Shown here: one piece after another, positions 47,101 through 58,064 of the stretch
Position numbering within the stretch: the stretch's first letter is position 1
How the letters are laid out: each line of letters opens with the position of its first letter
Assembly: GCA_946800325.1 (NCBI GenBank)
Contig: OX326957.1
Span: forward strand, 12,319,591 to 12,383,590
From: Luzula sylvatica
Taxonomy: Eukaryota > Streptophyta > Magnoliopsida > Poales > Juncaceae
Length of the DNA stretch: 64,000 nucleotides
Direction of reading: 5' to 3'
The notes under the pieces: model-generated
Database searches by the model: none
Told to the model about the DNA's origin: nothing
What the model saw: only the letters and a program-made list of their open reading frames with translations
Position numbers and translations under genes: made by a program

Positions 47101-49355
47101 ATTACAAATTGGATTGTGTGACGACGATATAGCGTGTTATGGAGGTCAAATCATCATGTGATTTTGTAATTTTGTTGGACGATATATTCATTTTGTGATT
47201 GAGATAGTGTGAAGTGTGTGTTGCGTGTAGCGCTGTGATTCGGACATGTTTCCGCAATATTGTTGTATTTGAGCTTGTAAAATTATTTTGAACTATTTTT
47301 AATTTACGAAAAAACATGTAAAACCCATTTTTACGAGAAAGTAAAAAAAAAATTCAATATGTATGAAAAATTCATAGTTATCTCATCAAAAGTTAAAAAA
47401 TTAAAATGAGATTTATGTATTTTAACTCAGGAAGCTTCATGCAATTTACGTTATTCTCTTTAGCATAATATCTTCATTATCGTATTTTTTTTGTAATGCC
47501 ATAGAAAAAAATGAAAATATTATAGTAAATGATGTAGTTCTTCATCATCATTATATTATATATTTTTTATTGAATATGCATGTTATGTTAGTATTTTGAA
47601 TTATATTGTGAATATTTGTTAATTTATATTAAGTATATTATATTATTATTATTCTTATTATTATATATATCAATGTCCTCAACAAATGTGAAGCTTCGCT
47701 ATATCGTCAGCTATATTTTGTACTCTACGAAAAAAATACCCAACTCTTCATACCACACCACAATTTTTGCAATATTGATTACCCATAAAAGATTATTTTG
47801 ATAAATTATTTAATTATTTATAGGATAGTATTGTGCTACGGGACAAGTGTGATAACTATATATTTGTTAATTTTAATGTGAACTATTAATTTTTAGAATG
47901 ATAAAACAAAATTGTATCAAAATAAAATTGATTTTATATTATATTAATCTCATCATTATTAAAATTTATTTACGTTTATAATTATGCATACATTTTACGA
48001 TATCATATTATGACAGAAAATAACTCATTATTTTATCAAATATTAATAGATACATACGTGCAACTGTACAATAATATATGAGCTATAACACGATTTTACG
48101 AAAAAATAAAAATAAAAATTTAATCGTTGTTATTTATAGTGCTATAAAAGTTAAAAATTAATTATCGATTAGTCAATAACTAATTTTAAGTCAGCATTTT
48201 ACTGATTCGGCAATGACAAGTCAATTGTTCAAGTAGGTCAATCGACTTTAATCCGATATTTAACCCAATCATTCTGAGATGAAAAATAATAATAATAAAA
48301 TTAATTTATCCATGTTACATTTAGAAAAAAAATAGTAAGAAAGGTAAATGGAGATGATATAATCATATTTAACTAAGAAGTGGATTCTTGATAACTTTTT
48401 AAAGACCGAATATTTTTTACAAGAAGAGGAATTTGTAGGTGTCTATATTCTCGTAAAAGGCCGTCATCATGTCCGTTCTTTTCTCAAATTAAAGAAAATT
48501 ATGGAGATTTTCGTAAAATTATATATCTGTATTAATATAACACAACAATTTAAAAGTTAGATTACATATTAAATTTATATTTTACATGATTTTATTTCTT
48601 AAGATTATTTAACGTTCAATATAAACATTTGAAAAATAAAACAAAAACTTTCGATAAAATAATAAGAATATTAGCAGTGCAGCGCATATATTATTCTAAT
48701 ATATTACTTATAAGTAGAAAAACATATATAATAACAAACCCCTTAAAACTTAAGATTTTAATTATGGATTTAACTAAGATGAAAAAGAAAGAAATAGTCA
48801 CTCCTATTTCTGACAAATTAGGTGATTCATGAGAAATGAGTTTGATAGAAATAAAGTCTGATATTTAACATTATGTCTTTCATATATAAACGATTTTATC
48901 GTTATTATGTCTCAACCTTGGTGTATAAATCACATTAACTTTTATTTTTATCATATTTGCAAAAATATCATTCGTCATGTTAACTAATATGTAAATATAG
49001 CAATTTCGCCCATTTATTTAGCGATATAGTTGAATTTTCGTTAATTTGTTTCACGGAAAAAAGACATGTTTAACAACGACATCAAAATTTTAATCACACC
49101 AAAACAATTAAATTATGAAATTTACTATTTCCGTCTTGTTGTTTGGCGAAAACGATTTCTCAGACAATATCTGTCGGACACGTGCAACAACAAAAAGAAA
49201 AAAAAATATTTACATTGATGAATTAGGATGTAAAATATAACTTTTCTTATAAATTTTTACTCGATAAATGGAGGAAAAAGATTCGGTGTTTAGGGATGTA
49301 AAAGAATCATTTTCATGTGCATGCCTAATTATATTACTAAATATTTCAAAAAAAT
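47101..49355. other. AT-rich intergenic DNA with a dispersed duplication
   Basis: No gene is recognised. The segment about 48600-49260 is a diverged copy of 62345-63130: both contain ATAAACATTTGAAAAATAA, AGTCTGATATT / AGTGTGATATT near CATATATAAAC, and GGCGAAAA(C/T)GATTT further on, in the same order and orientation. Confidence 0.6.
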
Positions 49356-49988
49356 AGTTGTAACGGTGTGGATATTAGCCGAATCGGCCCGAACTGAATC
49401 CGACTAAATATTCGGGATCGGATTCGTTTTTTGGGATATGGATCCGAATCCGATATTGAAAATATTATCCGGATCCCGGATCCTAATTCGGATACTATCC
49501 GGATCCGAATAATAATAAAAAACGGATATCTGTTTTTCATAATTTATTTTACGTTTAAATAATTATGGTCTTATAAATCTAATAAAAATTTGTATTCACA
49601 TGACTCGTAATCAATGAACCAAATTCATTTAAAAAAATACATCAAATTTATTTTCAAGATATTTTTAAATACCTAAATTATTTTCCTCTTCTCCAAAACA
49701 TTCACCCTCTCTCCTTTTTTTTCAAGATTCATACGAATGATTTTTTCTCAAAAACAAGATTTTTTTTTCTAACAAAGTTTTCCCAAAATTAAATATTATT
49801 TTAATTTTATTTGAATGTCGAAAATAAAATTAATAGTTATGTTACATATCGAATATCCATTTTAATTTTCCGAAAAATATGTGTGTATCTGACAATATCT
49901 GAACCGTATCCATATCCGTTTAATATTTGAACCGTATCTGAATCTGGTTTGTTTCGTATCCGAAAAAATATGAACACATACCAGGTAC
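49356..49988 (-). mobile_element. hAT-like element, larger half, split by the LTR retrotransposon
   Basis: Read on the minus strand this is homologous to the element at 29906-30605. The outer end TAACGGTGTGGATATTAGCC corresponds to the GCTAATATCCACACC end, and CGGATCCGGAT-type words cluster near it. The other terminus (TTAGGGATGTAAACGGTTCG on the minus strand) lies beyond the retrotransposon at 59306-59340. The insertion point is thus about 35 bp from that end. No transposase. Confidence 0.78.
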
Positions 49989-50321
49989 TGTTGGTTCAAA
50001 TTTCCTAGGGTTTGATTATCTCAAAATAATGTCGATACTACTAATCAATTTGTGTACGTGACAATTATAGAGATAAAAGACGAAGCCCACAAAAGGATCA
50101 AAAGATGAAGCAAGACGCACACGGACGATCAAAGGAAATAAAGAATCAAGATGTCGAAGATCATAGTGAAGATTCCGCAAGTTGGGATATCAAATCATCA
50201 CCTCAAATATCCAATAGGTATCCCTAAACTTGTCTTTGGAATTATTAATATCAAGATCAAAAGAGAAATTCGAAACACGATGAAATGGCAAATGGAAAAT
50301 CACCATACCAGATTATGATTC

Positions 50322-50612
50322 GTTCGAACGAACAACACAGTGCGTTCGAACGAACCAAGATCTGATATTGTGAGAAAATAGACAAAACTAGACACAATTA
50401 ATATTCGTTCGAACGAACTAATATGTTCGTTCGAACGAACCTTCATGGTTCGTTCAAGATTCATGGAACGAACTATGAACTAATCCATGTCCGTTCGAAC
50501 GAACCACTGATTTCGTTCGAACGAACCCATCGTGTTTATGAAAAATTCCTTTGAAACGGCTAGTTCAAATTACAGTTAGTTCGAACGAACATAACAGTGC
50601 GTTCGAACGAAC
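50322..50612. promoter_or_regulatory. Array of four paired GTTCGAACGAAC motifs in the LTR
   Basis: GTTCGAACGAAC starts at 50322, 50344, 50407, 50429, 50493, 50515, 50579 and 50601. Within each of the four pairs the offset is exactly 22 bp; from pair to pair it is 85, 86 and 86 bp. Four of the copies extend to the perfect 14-bp palindrome TTCGTTCGAACGAA. The intervening sequence is mostly not conserved, although the spacers of pairs 1 and 4 both read ACAGTGC before the second motif. The last copy ends 40 bp before the TATA box. The identical array is in the 3' LTR (58398-58688). A cis-regulatory role is inferred from placement and spacing. Confidence 0.85.
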
Positions 50613-50652
50613 TATGTAATTTTTACACAGGATGAGTGGTTTCTATGAGTAA

Positions 50653-50660
50653 TATAAATA
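50653..50660 (+). promoter_or_regulatory. LTR TATA box
   Basis: TATAAATA in a short GC-poor context followed about 15-40 bases later by a CT-rich stretch (CTCATCTCTTCTCTCTCT), typical of a plant LTR promoter and start region. It marks the likely U3/R boundary. The 3' LTR copy is at 58729-58736. Confidence 0.7.
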
Positions 50661-51231
50661 GAACTCACTCATCTCTTCTCTCTCTAAGCTTGTAAAGAAA
50701 AAACTCTTCCACAAATAAAAAGAGAGAAACTAAGCCAAAACCTTGAGCTCATATTTCCAAACCATATTAGGGATTATTAGATCCACTTTCAAATCCACTA
50801 CTCAACGATTCCCAACTTGCGTGACCGATCACGACTAGTTCGTTAGTAGTAAATTGTAATAGGCTAGTTACTAATTGTAAAGCCCCGCCATTGATCGATA
50901 AATTCGTGTAAATCGATCAAGGCAAACCTTGTAATTGTTTGAGTTGGGTATTCAATCGAAAGCCGAAAAGGTGCAAGGGAACCCCGGAGACGTAGGTACT
51001 TGCAATCAATCGAGTCGGTCGATTGACCAAGTAGCCGGTGAGTTAAAGCTACAAAGCAACCACCTACCGAACTCCGTAAACAAATATCGCGTGTTATTTG
51101 TTTCGGTATTGTATTTCTTTCTCTAATTTATTTACGCTTCCGCACAAAATTGTAATTGTATCCATTACCGCGAGAATTGAACCTTAGGACTTCCTATTCA
51201 CCCCCCCTCTAGGTCTAAATTAAACAACAAT

Positions 51232-51243
51232 TGGTATCAGAGC
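51232..51243 (+). other. Primer-binding site, initiator tRNA-Met
   Basis: TGGTATCAGAGC begins two bases after the 5' LTR. It is complementary to the 3' end of plant initiator methionine tRNA, the usual primer for minus-strand synthesis in Copia and many Gypsy elements. Confidence 0.93.
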
Positions 51244-51290
51244 GGAATACTAACCGTCTCTTTGTGTAAGTGACAAACTTGTATACGACT

Positions 51291-52912
51291 ATGGCCTCAA
51301 TCGGTAATAGGAACCAAATTACATACCCCGAAAAATTAGATGGAAAGAATTGGAATCTTTGGAAGAGATGCATGCTAAATGTATTTACTATCCAAAGATT
51401 GAGATCGGTGGTGGAAAAAGGTTTCGAGATTTACACGGTAAGTACCTCCGAAACCGACCCCACACGAAAAATATGCCACGGCACCGATCTCGATGTGACC
51501 GCCGACACATATGCTCAAAAATCTTATTCTCACAAATATTGTCGGATCACTTTCCATAATTGTGGATGGATGTACCACATCTCATTCAATGTGGCGAGCA
51601 CTCCTAGATCGATTCGAAGGAAACGATAAAATGAAGAGAACCAAATTAATGGGACTCGAACAATCATTTGATCGTTTTCGAATGATCGAGAATGAATCCG
51701 TAGATGATATGTACTCACGAATGACGCATATCAAAAACGAATTCATCGCTCTAGGAGAGACACTAACGAATTCTCGAGTTGTAGGTAAGCTTATTCGAGC
51801 TATGCCGTCAAGTTGGGAAACGCTCCTCGTCGCTTTGGAAACCATGATGGCTACCCAAGACTTCACTCCGGAAATTCTCGTAAGTTATCTCCGAAATTTC
51901 GAGGCACGCATGAACCAACGAAGCAACAACATAGCGAGCACCTCATATTCCGAACATCAAGCCAACCTCGTTATCGACACGAACGAAAACGAAAACGAGA
52001 TGTCACTATTGGTAAGGAGACACGAGGATTTGAAGGACCAAGAACACAAATTCAACGATGACCGAAAGCGCCAACGCTTGGAACCGTTGTGTTTCGAGTG
52101 CAAGAAAATTGGTCACACAACCGACGCGTGTTGGACGATACACCCCGAACACGTACCTTGGAACCACCGCGAATACAATCCAAAAGATAGGAAAAGAACG
52201 GATTTGAGACGCGAACGAAGATATGAGGATAAAGCCCTAACCGGCAAAGGCAAAAAGAAGGTAAGAAATGTAGGTAAAACGAAGGCCTTAATTGTCGATT
52301 CGGATCCATGGGGAGATTCGGAGTGCTCAAGCACATTCTCCGACTCGGAGTGCAATCTCGAGCACAAAATCGCCAATGTGACATTAATGGCGGAAATCGA
52401 CTCTCCAAATGACGATGTGGTTGAACGGGCCATTCAAGCTTTAATCCTTCAACGAGTTTCACAATCGAAACCACAAGAAATTGAAATTCCGAGTGTCGCA
52501 CCTCCTCAAGTCATTCCACATATCTCCGACATCGACGCTTCACATGATTCCGGTCATGAGGTACAACTAAACTCTAAATTTAAATCAATTTCGAGAAAGG
52601 AAGATTCTAGCTCATCCGATGAATCGGAAATTGGGTTAGAATTTGACTCCCACACGAGTCTAATGCGAGAAGTCAATCGACTTCGACAAAGTGAAATTGA
52701 AAAAGAGAGCACGATTCAAAATCTCACGGATAAGGTATCTTCTCTTGAATTGTCGGTAAAATCGCACAAAGCACAATTAACCGAATTTAACGGATTTTCA
52801 AAATGTGAATGTCAAGCCTTAAAAAGCGAGACTTCCACTCTAAAAGTCGAAATCCAAAATTTAAAATTTGTGAATGAGTCTTTGAAGAGCGCATGTGTAT
52901 CACTTACACCTT
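51291..52912 (+). pseudogene. gag: Retrotransposon gag, 5' part (frameshifted, split)
   Basis: The N-terminal part (from MASIGNRNQITYPEKLDGKN, about 51291-51515) resembles the start of Copia Gag (DUF4219/UBN2 type). The reading frame then shifts by one near 51510-51520, and the longer frame continues with DGCTTSHSMWRALLDRFEGN, KLMGLEQSF and a CCHC zinc knuckle (CFECKKIGHTTDAC), a basic stretch, acidic serine-rich stretches and a coiled coil (about 52660-52900). The frame is interrupted at 52913 by the CACTA element; the 40 or so bases of open frame beyond that point belong to the transposon end. As a shifted, split gene it cannot make full-length Gag without recoding. Confidence 0.85.
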
Positions 52913-55639
52913 CACTACAACACATGTGTTTTTTAGGGTCGGGCCGCCCCTAAAATATACTCATTATTGGGTCGGCCGGCCCCAATAAGGCTTTTGGGTC
53001 GGTCAGAACAGGGTCCGCCCGACCCTGATTGTTCAAAATTTTGGGTCCGCCCGCCCCAACTTGGTCCAACCGCCCCAATAAGGCTTTTGGGTCGTCCTTT
53101 TATTGGGTCCGCCCGATCCTAAAATCAGGATCCACCCGCCCCTGTAGAAATCCCGTCCCAATAAGGTTTTTGGGTCGTCCTTTTATTGGGTCCGCCCGAC
53201 CCTAAAATCAGGGTCCGCCCGCCCCTGTAGCAAATCCCGTCCCAATAAGCTCTTGCAGCTGCCCGCCCCTGTAGCAAACCGACCCAACAGACTAATGGGT
53301 CGGCCCGCCCCCAAAACCTACCGACCCAAAATCTCTGCAAAACTGCTACTGTCCCCCGCCCACGTTACTTCTTTCCCGTGACTTCCTCTCCTCTCTCTCT
53401 CTTTTCCTCTTTCCTCTTTCTCTCGAGCCATCACTCTCCCTCCCTCTTTCTGCCATTCGACTCCCATGCCATCTCTTTCAATCTCTCTTTTGTGCTCTTT
53501 CTCTACCACTCTCCTCTCTTGTGCTCTCGTGCTGGACAATAATGGCTGCCAAGCCCCTTCCTCGCTTTGTCTTAAGAAGATGTAGTACTAGTGGTGACTG
53601 GTGACAGGTGACAGCCTCCCCTCGCCTATTCTCGCCTCGCTTCTCACGTGCAAGGTTTTTTTTTCCTTGTTCCCCTCTTTTTCTATTCTTTTTTGGGCTT
53701 CTTGCGATTAGGTTTCTTTCGTTTACATTTTGTAAAGGTTTACTTTCACTCTAGCATTTCGTCGAACACCTTGTGTGCAGACTTTTTTTGTTTGTTTGTC
53801 TCAATTTTTGCATATATGAAGCAGTTACTATAATTTTGCTGGTATATTTGGTTTAAATTTTGCTAATTGTTGGTATTTCTTTCGATTTGGTTTTGTAAAG
53901 GTTTAATTTTCACTCTAGCATTTCGTCGAGAACTTTGTGTGCAGACTTTTTTTTTTTGTCCCAATTTTTTCATATATGAAGCACTTACTATAAATTTTCT
54001 CTGAATTTTTGCTGGTATTTTTATGATTTTGCTGGTATTTTCGAATTTGTATTAAATCTCCCTCTAGCATTTGAAAATTAATTTCAGTGTTATTCAAATC
54101 TGGATAAATAGATGGGAATTTTTTTTATAACTATCCATTTTTTAAAATCTGGATATATTAGTTTCACGCAATTCCTTTGGAATAAAAAGTTAAAAAAACT
54201 GTTTTAATAGGGCTTCAATTGTTTAATTAGGGTTTGTTTTCTCTAATTAAAAATGTTTTTTTATCCAATTTAAAACTGTTTTTGACCCAACATCAAAAAC
54301 ACGATTTCTACTTTTGTTTTTTGAAATATTTTTTACTGCTTTTTCAAATATTTCATTAAAAAAAAATTAGGGTTTTTATTAAATATTTCTTCACTGTTTT
54401 TCATATTATATTCAGGTAAAGAAAGCGATTCAGATTATTGTCACGGATTTGGTCCATTTGTTAACGGGTTGAAGAAACAGATTGTAAGTTGGCTCCTCAA
54501 GAGGCTTCGATACTGGTAATACTCGATACCTACATTAATTTGAATAAATTACTTCGCAGATGTTTAATTCATATTATATTCCATTTTATTTGGAATATTT
54601 GCTAATTTGTGTATTTTTTATTTTATTTACAGAGGACCCCGAAATTGCAATAGTTGTTCTCAGCTTCGACAACCAATTCCAGGTCGTCATTTTTTCCTCT
54701 CTATTCATCTTTACGAATTAACGAATTGTTGGATTTTATACTAACTTAGTTTATTTTTATTAAATAATATTACAGTACTACTCATTATAAAAAATCATTT
54801 TACAAAATCATATTTCAATTTTCTGATCATTTTTTCTTTTATAAATTCTTTTCCAAAGGATAAATATGATATTTTTATAAATATTTTTGTAATGGTTTTT
54901 AGTTAAATAATTTAATTAAATAATTTCTAGTTTCTTTCTCACTGTTCTTTTTTTTGCCTTGTTTATATTAATTTATTTATTTAGGGTAAATTTAATTAAT
55001 TTATTTAGGGTATTATTTACCTTGTTTATATTAATTTATTTATTGGAGGTGGGTCACGGAAGGGCTGGAGGTGCGTCTCGGAGGGGCAGGAGACGGGTCG
55101 CGAAGGGGCAAGAGGTGGGTTATTTGAAGAGTTGCTCGATACATTTGATTGGAGGAGTTGCTCACAGTGATTATAGCAAGTACTAATTTTTATCAACAAA
55201 TATACTATTTATAACTAACTATATGATATTAATGAGTTCCTTTTGTGTGAAGAATGACGTGTATACAGTTCAACTCAGTATATTTTTATAATCGGGTCCT
55301 CGACAAACAGCTGGACGATCGGCTCGTACGCTCTATATTCTCTCTTCTCGCCTGATTTCTCTCTTTGCGGTAAGTTTTAAGGTTGATATTTTGCTCAATT
55401 TGGTTCACTCTACAGAGGCAGAGAATATATATATAATTAAATATTTATGTTTAATTTTTCTTTATGAATTTTGTGCTATCAAATCTTTTACTGAATTTTA
55501 GTATATTTAGTATAAGTTTAATATATTAAGTATTTAATTTAATAATAAATATAATTAAATATTTTTGTTTTCTTATGGACTTTGTTATATCAATTTTTTT
55601 TTATTGATTTTTCTTTTTAAAATTCAATTTTCTTCGTAG

Positions 55640-55742
55640 AAGCCTGGTTCGAGCCCTGGTGCAAGCCCTGGTACAAGTCCTTATCAAGCTTCGAGCCCTG
55701 GTACAAGCCCTGGTACCAGCCTTCGAGCCTGGTACAAGCCCT
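55640..55742 (+). repeat. AGCCCTGGTACA repeat, Ser-Pro-Gly coding, inside the CACTA element
   Basis: Several copies of a 12-base unit AGCCCTGGTACA. In one frame it encodes repeated SPGTSPGA. It may be part of a former protein or captured exon; flanking frames are short. Confidence 0.6.
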
Positions 55743-56297
55743 TTTTTAGGGTTTTAATTAAGTATCTCTTCACAGATTTTTTGTTAAATACTTCTATTAA
55801 TTTATTTTTAAATTATAGTACTAATCATTTTTATATAACATTTTACAAAATCGTTTTTCAGTTTTCTGATAATTTTTTCTTTTTGAAATTATTACCTAAG
55901 GATAAATATGATGTTTTTATATTTCGAATGATTAATGTAATATTTTGGGTTTTAGAATGGTAAAAATGTAAATTCTTCTTTATTAATTGTTTGTGTTTTA
56001 TTTTAGGAATAGATGGGTTAATTGAAAGATGATGAGGATGGTGGTTGGCTACTGAGGGGCCATGGAGGGAGGTGGTAATTTATAATTTGTAATTTGATTT
56101 TGTATTTGTAATTCGTATCGTCGGAAAATATATGTAATTTGTTATTGATATACTTTTTGCTATTGATGTGTGTTTGTAATTTGTAATTTGATTTTGTATT
56201 TGTAATTTGTATTGTCGGAAAGTATATGTTTGTGTATTTTGTATTATCGAGAAATATATGTTTGTGTATTTTGTATCATGGATTTAAAACAATATGT

Positions 56298-56299
<2 letters not shown>

Positions 56300-56354
<55 letters not shown>
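56300..56354. repeat. TA microsatellite in the CACTA element
   Basis: An uninterrupted TA run of about 55 bases close to the right subterminal repeats. Confidence 0.95.
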
Positions 56355-56357
<3 letters not shown>

Positions 56358-56646
56358 AATTAAAAAAATATTAATAAATACTATTAGGGTCGGCCAGCCC
56401 CAATAGCTGACGCGTCAGTACTGACAATACTATTTCTGCTGTGAATTGACTGATGGTTATAGGGTCGGCCCGCCCCATTAAATACCGCCCCAAAAACGTT
56501 AAAGGGTCGGCCCGCCCCTGACAGGAACGCAGCTTTTAGGGACACCCATTTAGGATCGCCTCACCGACCCAATAACCTATAGGGACGGTTTTGAGGTCTT
56601 GTTGGGTCCGTTTTGGCTGCCCCAATAGTCCATATGTGTTGTAGTG

Positions 56647-57320
56647 CTTGCACTCCTTCATTGGACAAAGTCTTGGAGGGACAAAATCCCAATGATAAGA
56701 CGGGTCTAGGATTTAAGAAGACTAACGGTCATAAACCCGTGTCTTCAAAATCTCAAGATCAAAAAGGAAAACGGGAGTACAATGCTAATACGAATCGCGG
56801 AAATGCTTTTATGTACCGCGATTCCAATAAGGATAAAAGTGCTAAAGTTAACCAACCTAAAAATGTTAGAAACTATAATAGGGTTAACCATTATGCACCT
56901 CACTCTTCTTTTAGAGATAACCATACGGGACGAACCGAATGTTTATACAAACGGGGATCAAATGGTTACTTCTATAAGGTGAGTTCACCACATGTCGCTA
57001 ATAACCAAAAATGTACTCCCAAACATTTCACAAGCACACAACGATTTAACAAATCAAGTAATAATTGTGCTAAGTCGACAAAGCCGATAACTCAACCGAA
57101 AGATTACTCGATCCACTTCCATTCTCACTTTGTCAAGAGTTCGGAAAACACAAATAAACCAACTCGCGCATTTTGCAACTATTGTTGCAATATGGGACAT
57201 ATTTCAACGGGTTGTCCACTTCGAACACCGCAACCAAATTCTAATTGGTTGTGGCTTCGAAAAGATCGAAACATGGCTAGCACGTCCACCTCAAATGGGG
57301 TGTGTCCGAAAGTTACTTAA
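56647..57320 (+). pseudogene. gag: Retrotransposon gag, 3' part
   Basis: After the CACTA element and its target duplication, the gag frame resumes in the phase it had before the insertion, allowing for the 3-base duplication. It runs through lysine/asparagine-rich sequence (TNGHKPVSSKSQDQKGK) to a second zinc knuckle, CNYCCNMGHISTGC (CX2CX4HX4C), and stops at 57320. The frame that overlaps the element (from 56613) is not original gag. Two CCHC knuckles far apart are unusual for Gag; the C-terminal piece resembles the stretch just upstream of protease in complete elements, but no protease follows. Confidence 0.8.
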
Positions 57321-58050
57321 AGTCATGTTTTCGCACTCCCTCATCCATATTTAAAATTGGCCACAATTTGAGGGGAGTGCTAAAACAAGAATTCGCATCA
57401 CTAAATTCGGGTTTAGTCGATACGAATGTCCTGATCATAAGTGTTAAAAGTCAAATATTTACGGTTTGATACTATAATTATCCATGCACTTACAAAAGGC
57501 CAAGAAAGGTATTTTGCTTCAATGAAGGTACACAAGAACGAAGAGAAAATTGGATAGCTCATTTTAAGCGAAAAATTCGAAATCTATAGTAGAGTAAAAA
57601 GAGGCTAGAGAAATTAATCAAGACATCTCACTCGTAAACATGGATCTCGGGTCCATGGCCCGAGCAAGGTATGATCGCTATTTAAATAATTCGAGCATAA
57701 ATCGGTCATATAAACGTTGGAGTATTGTGAATTTCGCAAGAGATTTTTCATAATTCACACATCATGTCATAAGTAATACCTGTCATGATTATGCATAAAA
57801 TCTCATGATTATGCAAAAACTCACACACATCAAAACTAATATCAAAAACTTGCGAAAATTCATCTATGCACAAGCCTAAAAATTGCGAAATGCAAGAATT
57901 TAGGGGGAGCTTGTGTGTAGGGGGAGCTTTCCGTGAAGATAAGCTCGGCTCCCTTTTGATCCTTTCAAAAAGGGGGAGAAGAGAAAACTATATGGAAAGT
58001 TGCTCGGTAATTGATTCAACTCTCCAAATCGACATTATTTTGAAATGAAT
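57321..58050 (+). other. Non-coding retrotransposon interior with repeated purine tracts
   Basis: No protease, integrase or reverse transcriptase motif is seen. Purine-rich AGGGGGAG cores occur near 57902, 57920 and 57972 and again at the 3' LTR border. Multiple polypurine tracts before the 3' LTR are a known feature of Sireviruses. Confidence 0.65.
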
Positions 58051-58064
58051 CAAAAGGGGGAGTT
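58051..58064 (+). other. Polypurine tract
   Basis: CAAAAGGGGGAGTT directly precedes the TGTTGG start of the 3' LTR, the position and composition expected for the plus-strand primer. Confidence 0.88.

Larger units (their letters stand above)
49989..51229 (+). repeat. 5' long terminal repeat
   Basis: 1241 bp, TGTTGGTTCAAATT... to ...AAATTAAACAACA. It contains the paired-palindrome array (50322-50612), a TATA box (50653) and a C-rich CACCCCCCCTCTAGG block near the end. It differs from the 3' LTR at about eight positions by eye. Confidence 0.97.
52913..56646. mobile_element. CACTA (En/Spm-type) element, non-autonomous, nested in gag
   Basis: A 3734-bp element with the inverted ends CACTACAACACATGTG (left) and CACATATGTGTTGTAGTG (right) and a 3-bp target duplication CTT (52910-52912, 56647-56649). 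Both subterminal zones carry many GGGTCGG, CCGCCCC and CCCAATA words (about 52935-53340 and 56385-56610), as CACTA subterminal repeats do. I find no TnpD-like transposase. Between them lies sequence of transcript-like texture with possible splice borders (for example an open EDPEIAIVVLSFDNQ stretch near 54634-54680) and a PGTSPG-coding repeat at 55645-55740. Orientation is not assigned. Confidence 0.93.

Noticed and set aside
50322..50612. Heat-shock elements in the LTR
   Set aside because: TTC and GAA triplets are abundant, but in GTTCGAACGAAC they are adjacent or one base apart, not at the two-base spacing of nGAAnnTTCn, so an HSE call is not justified.
50935..51126. 63-codon frame in the 5' LTR, repeated at 59011-59202
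   Set aside because: Present only because the LTR is duplicated; no start context or family resemblance, and it lies in the transcribed leader.
52052..52501. 149-codon minus-strand frame inside gag
   Set aside because: Antisense shadow of the gag coding region; no family resemblance.
57321..58064. Reverse transcriptase or integrase remnants after gag
   Set aside because: No YVDD-, D35E- or HHCC-like motif is visible in any frame and there is only about 0.7 kb of space.
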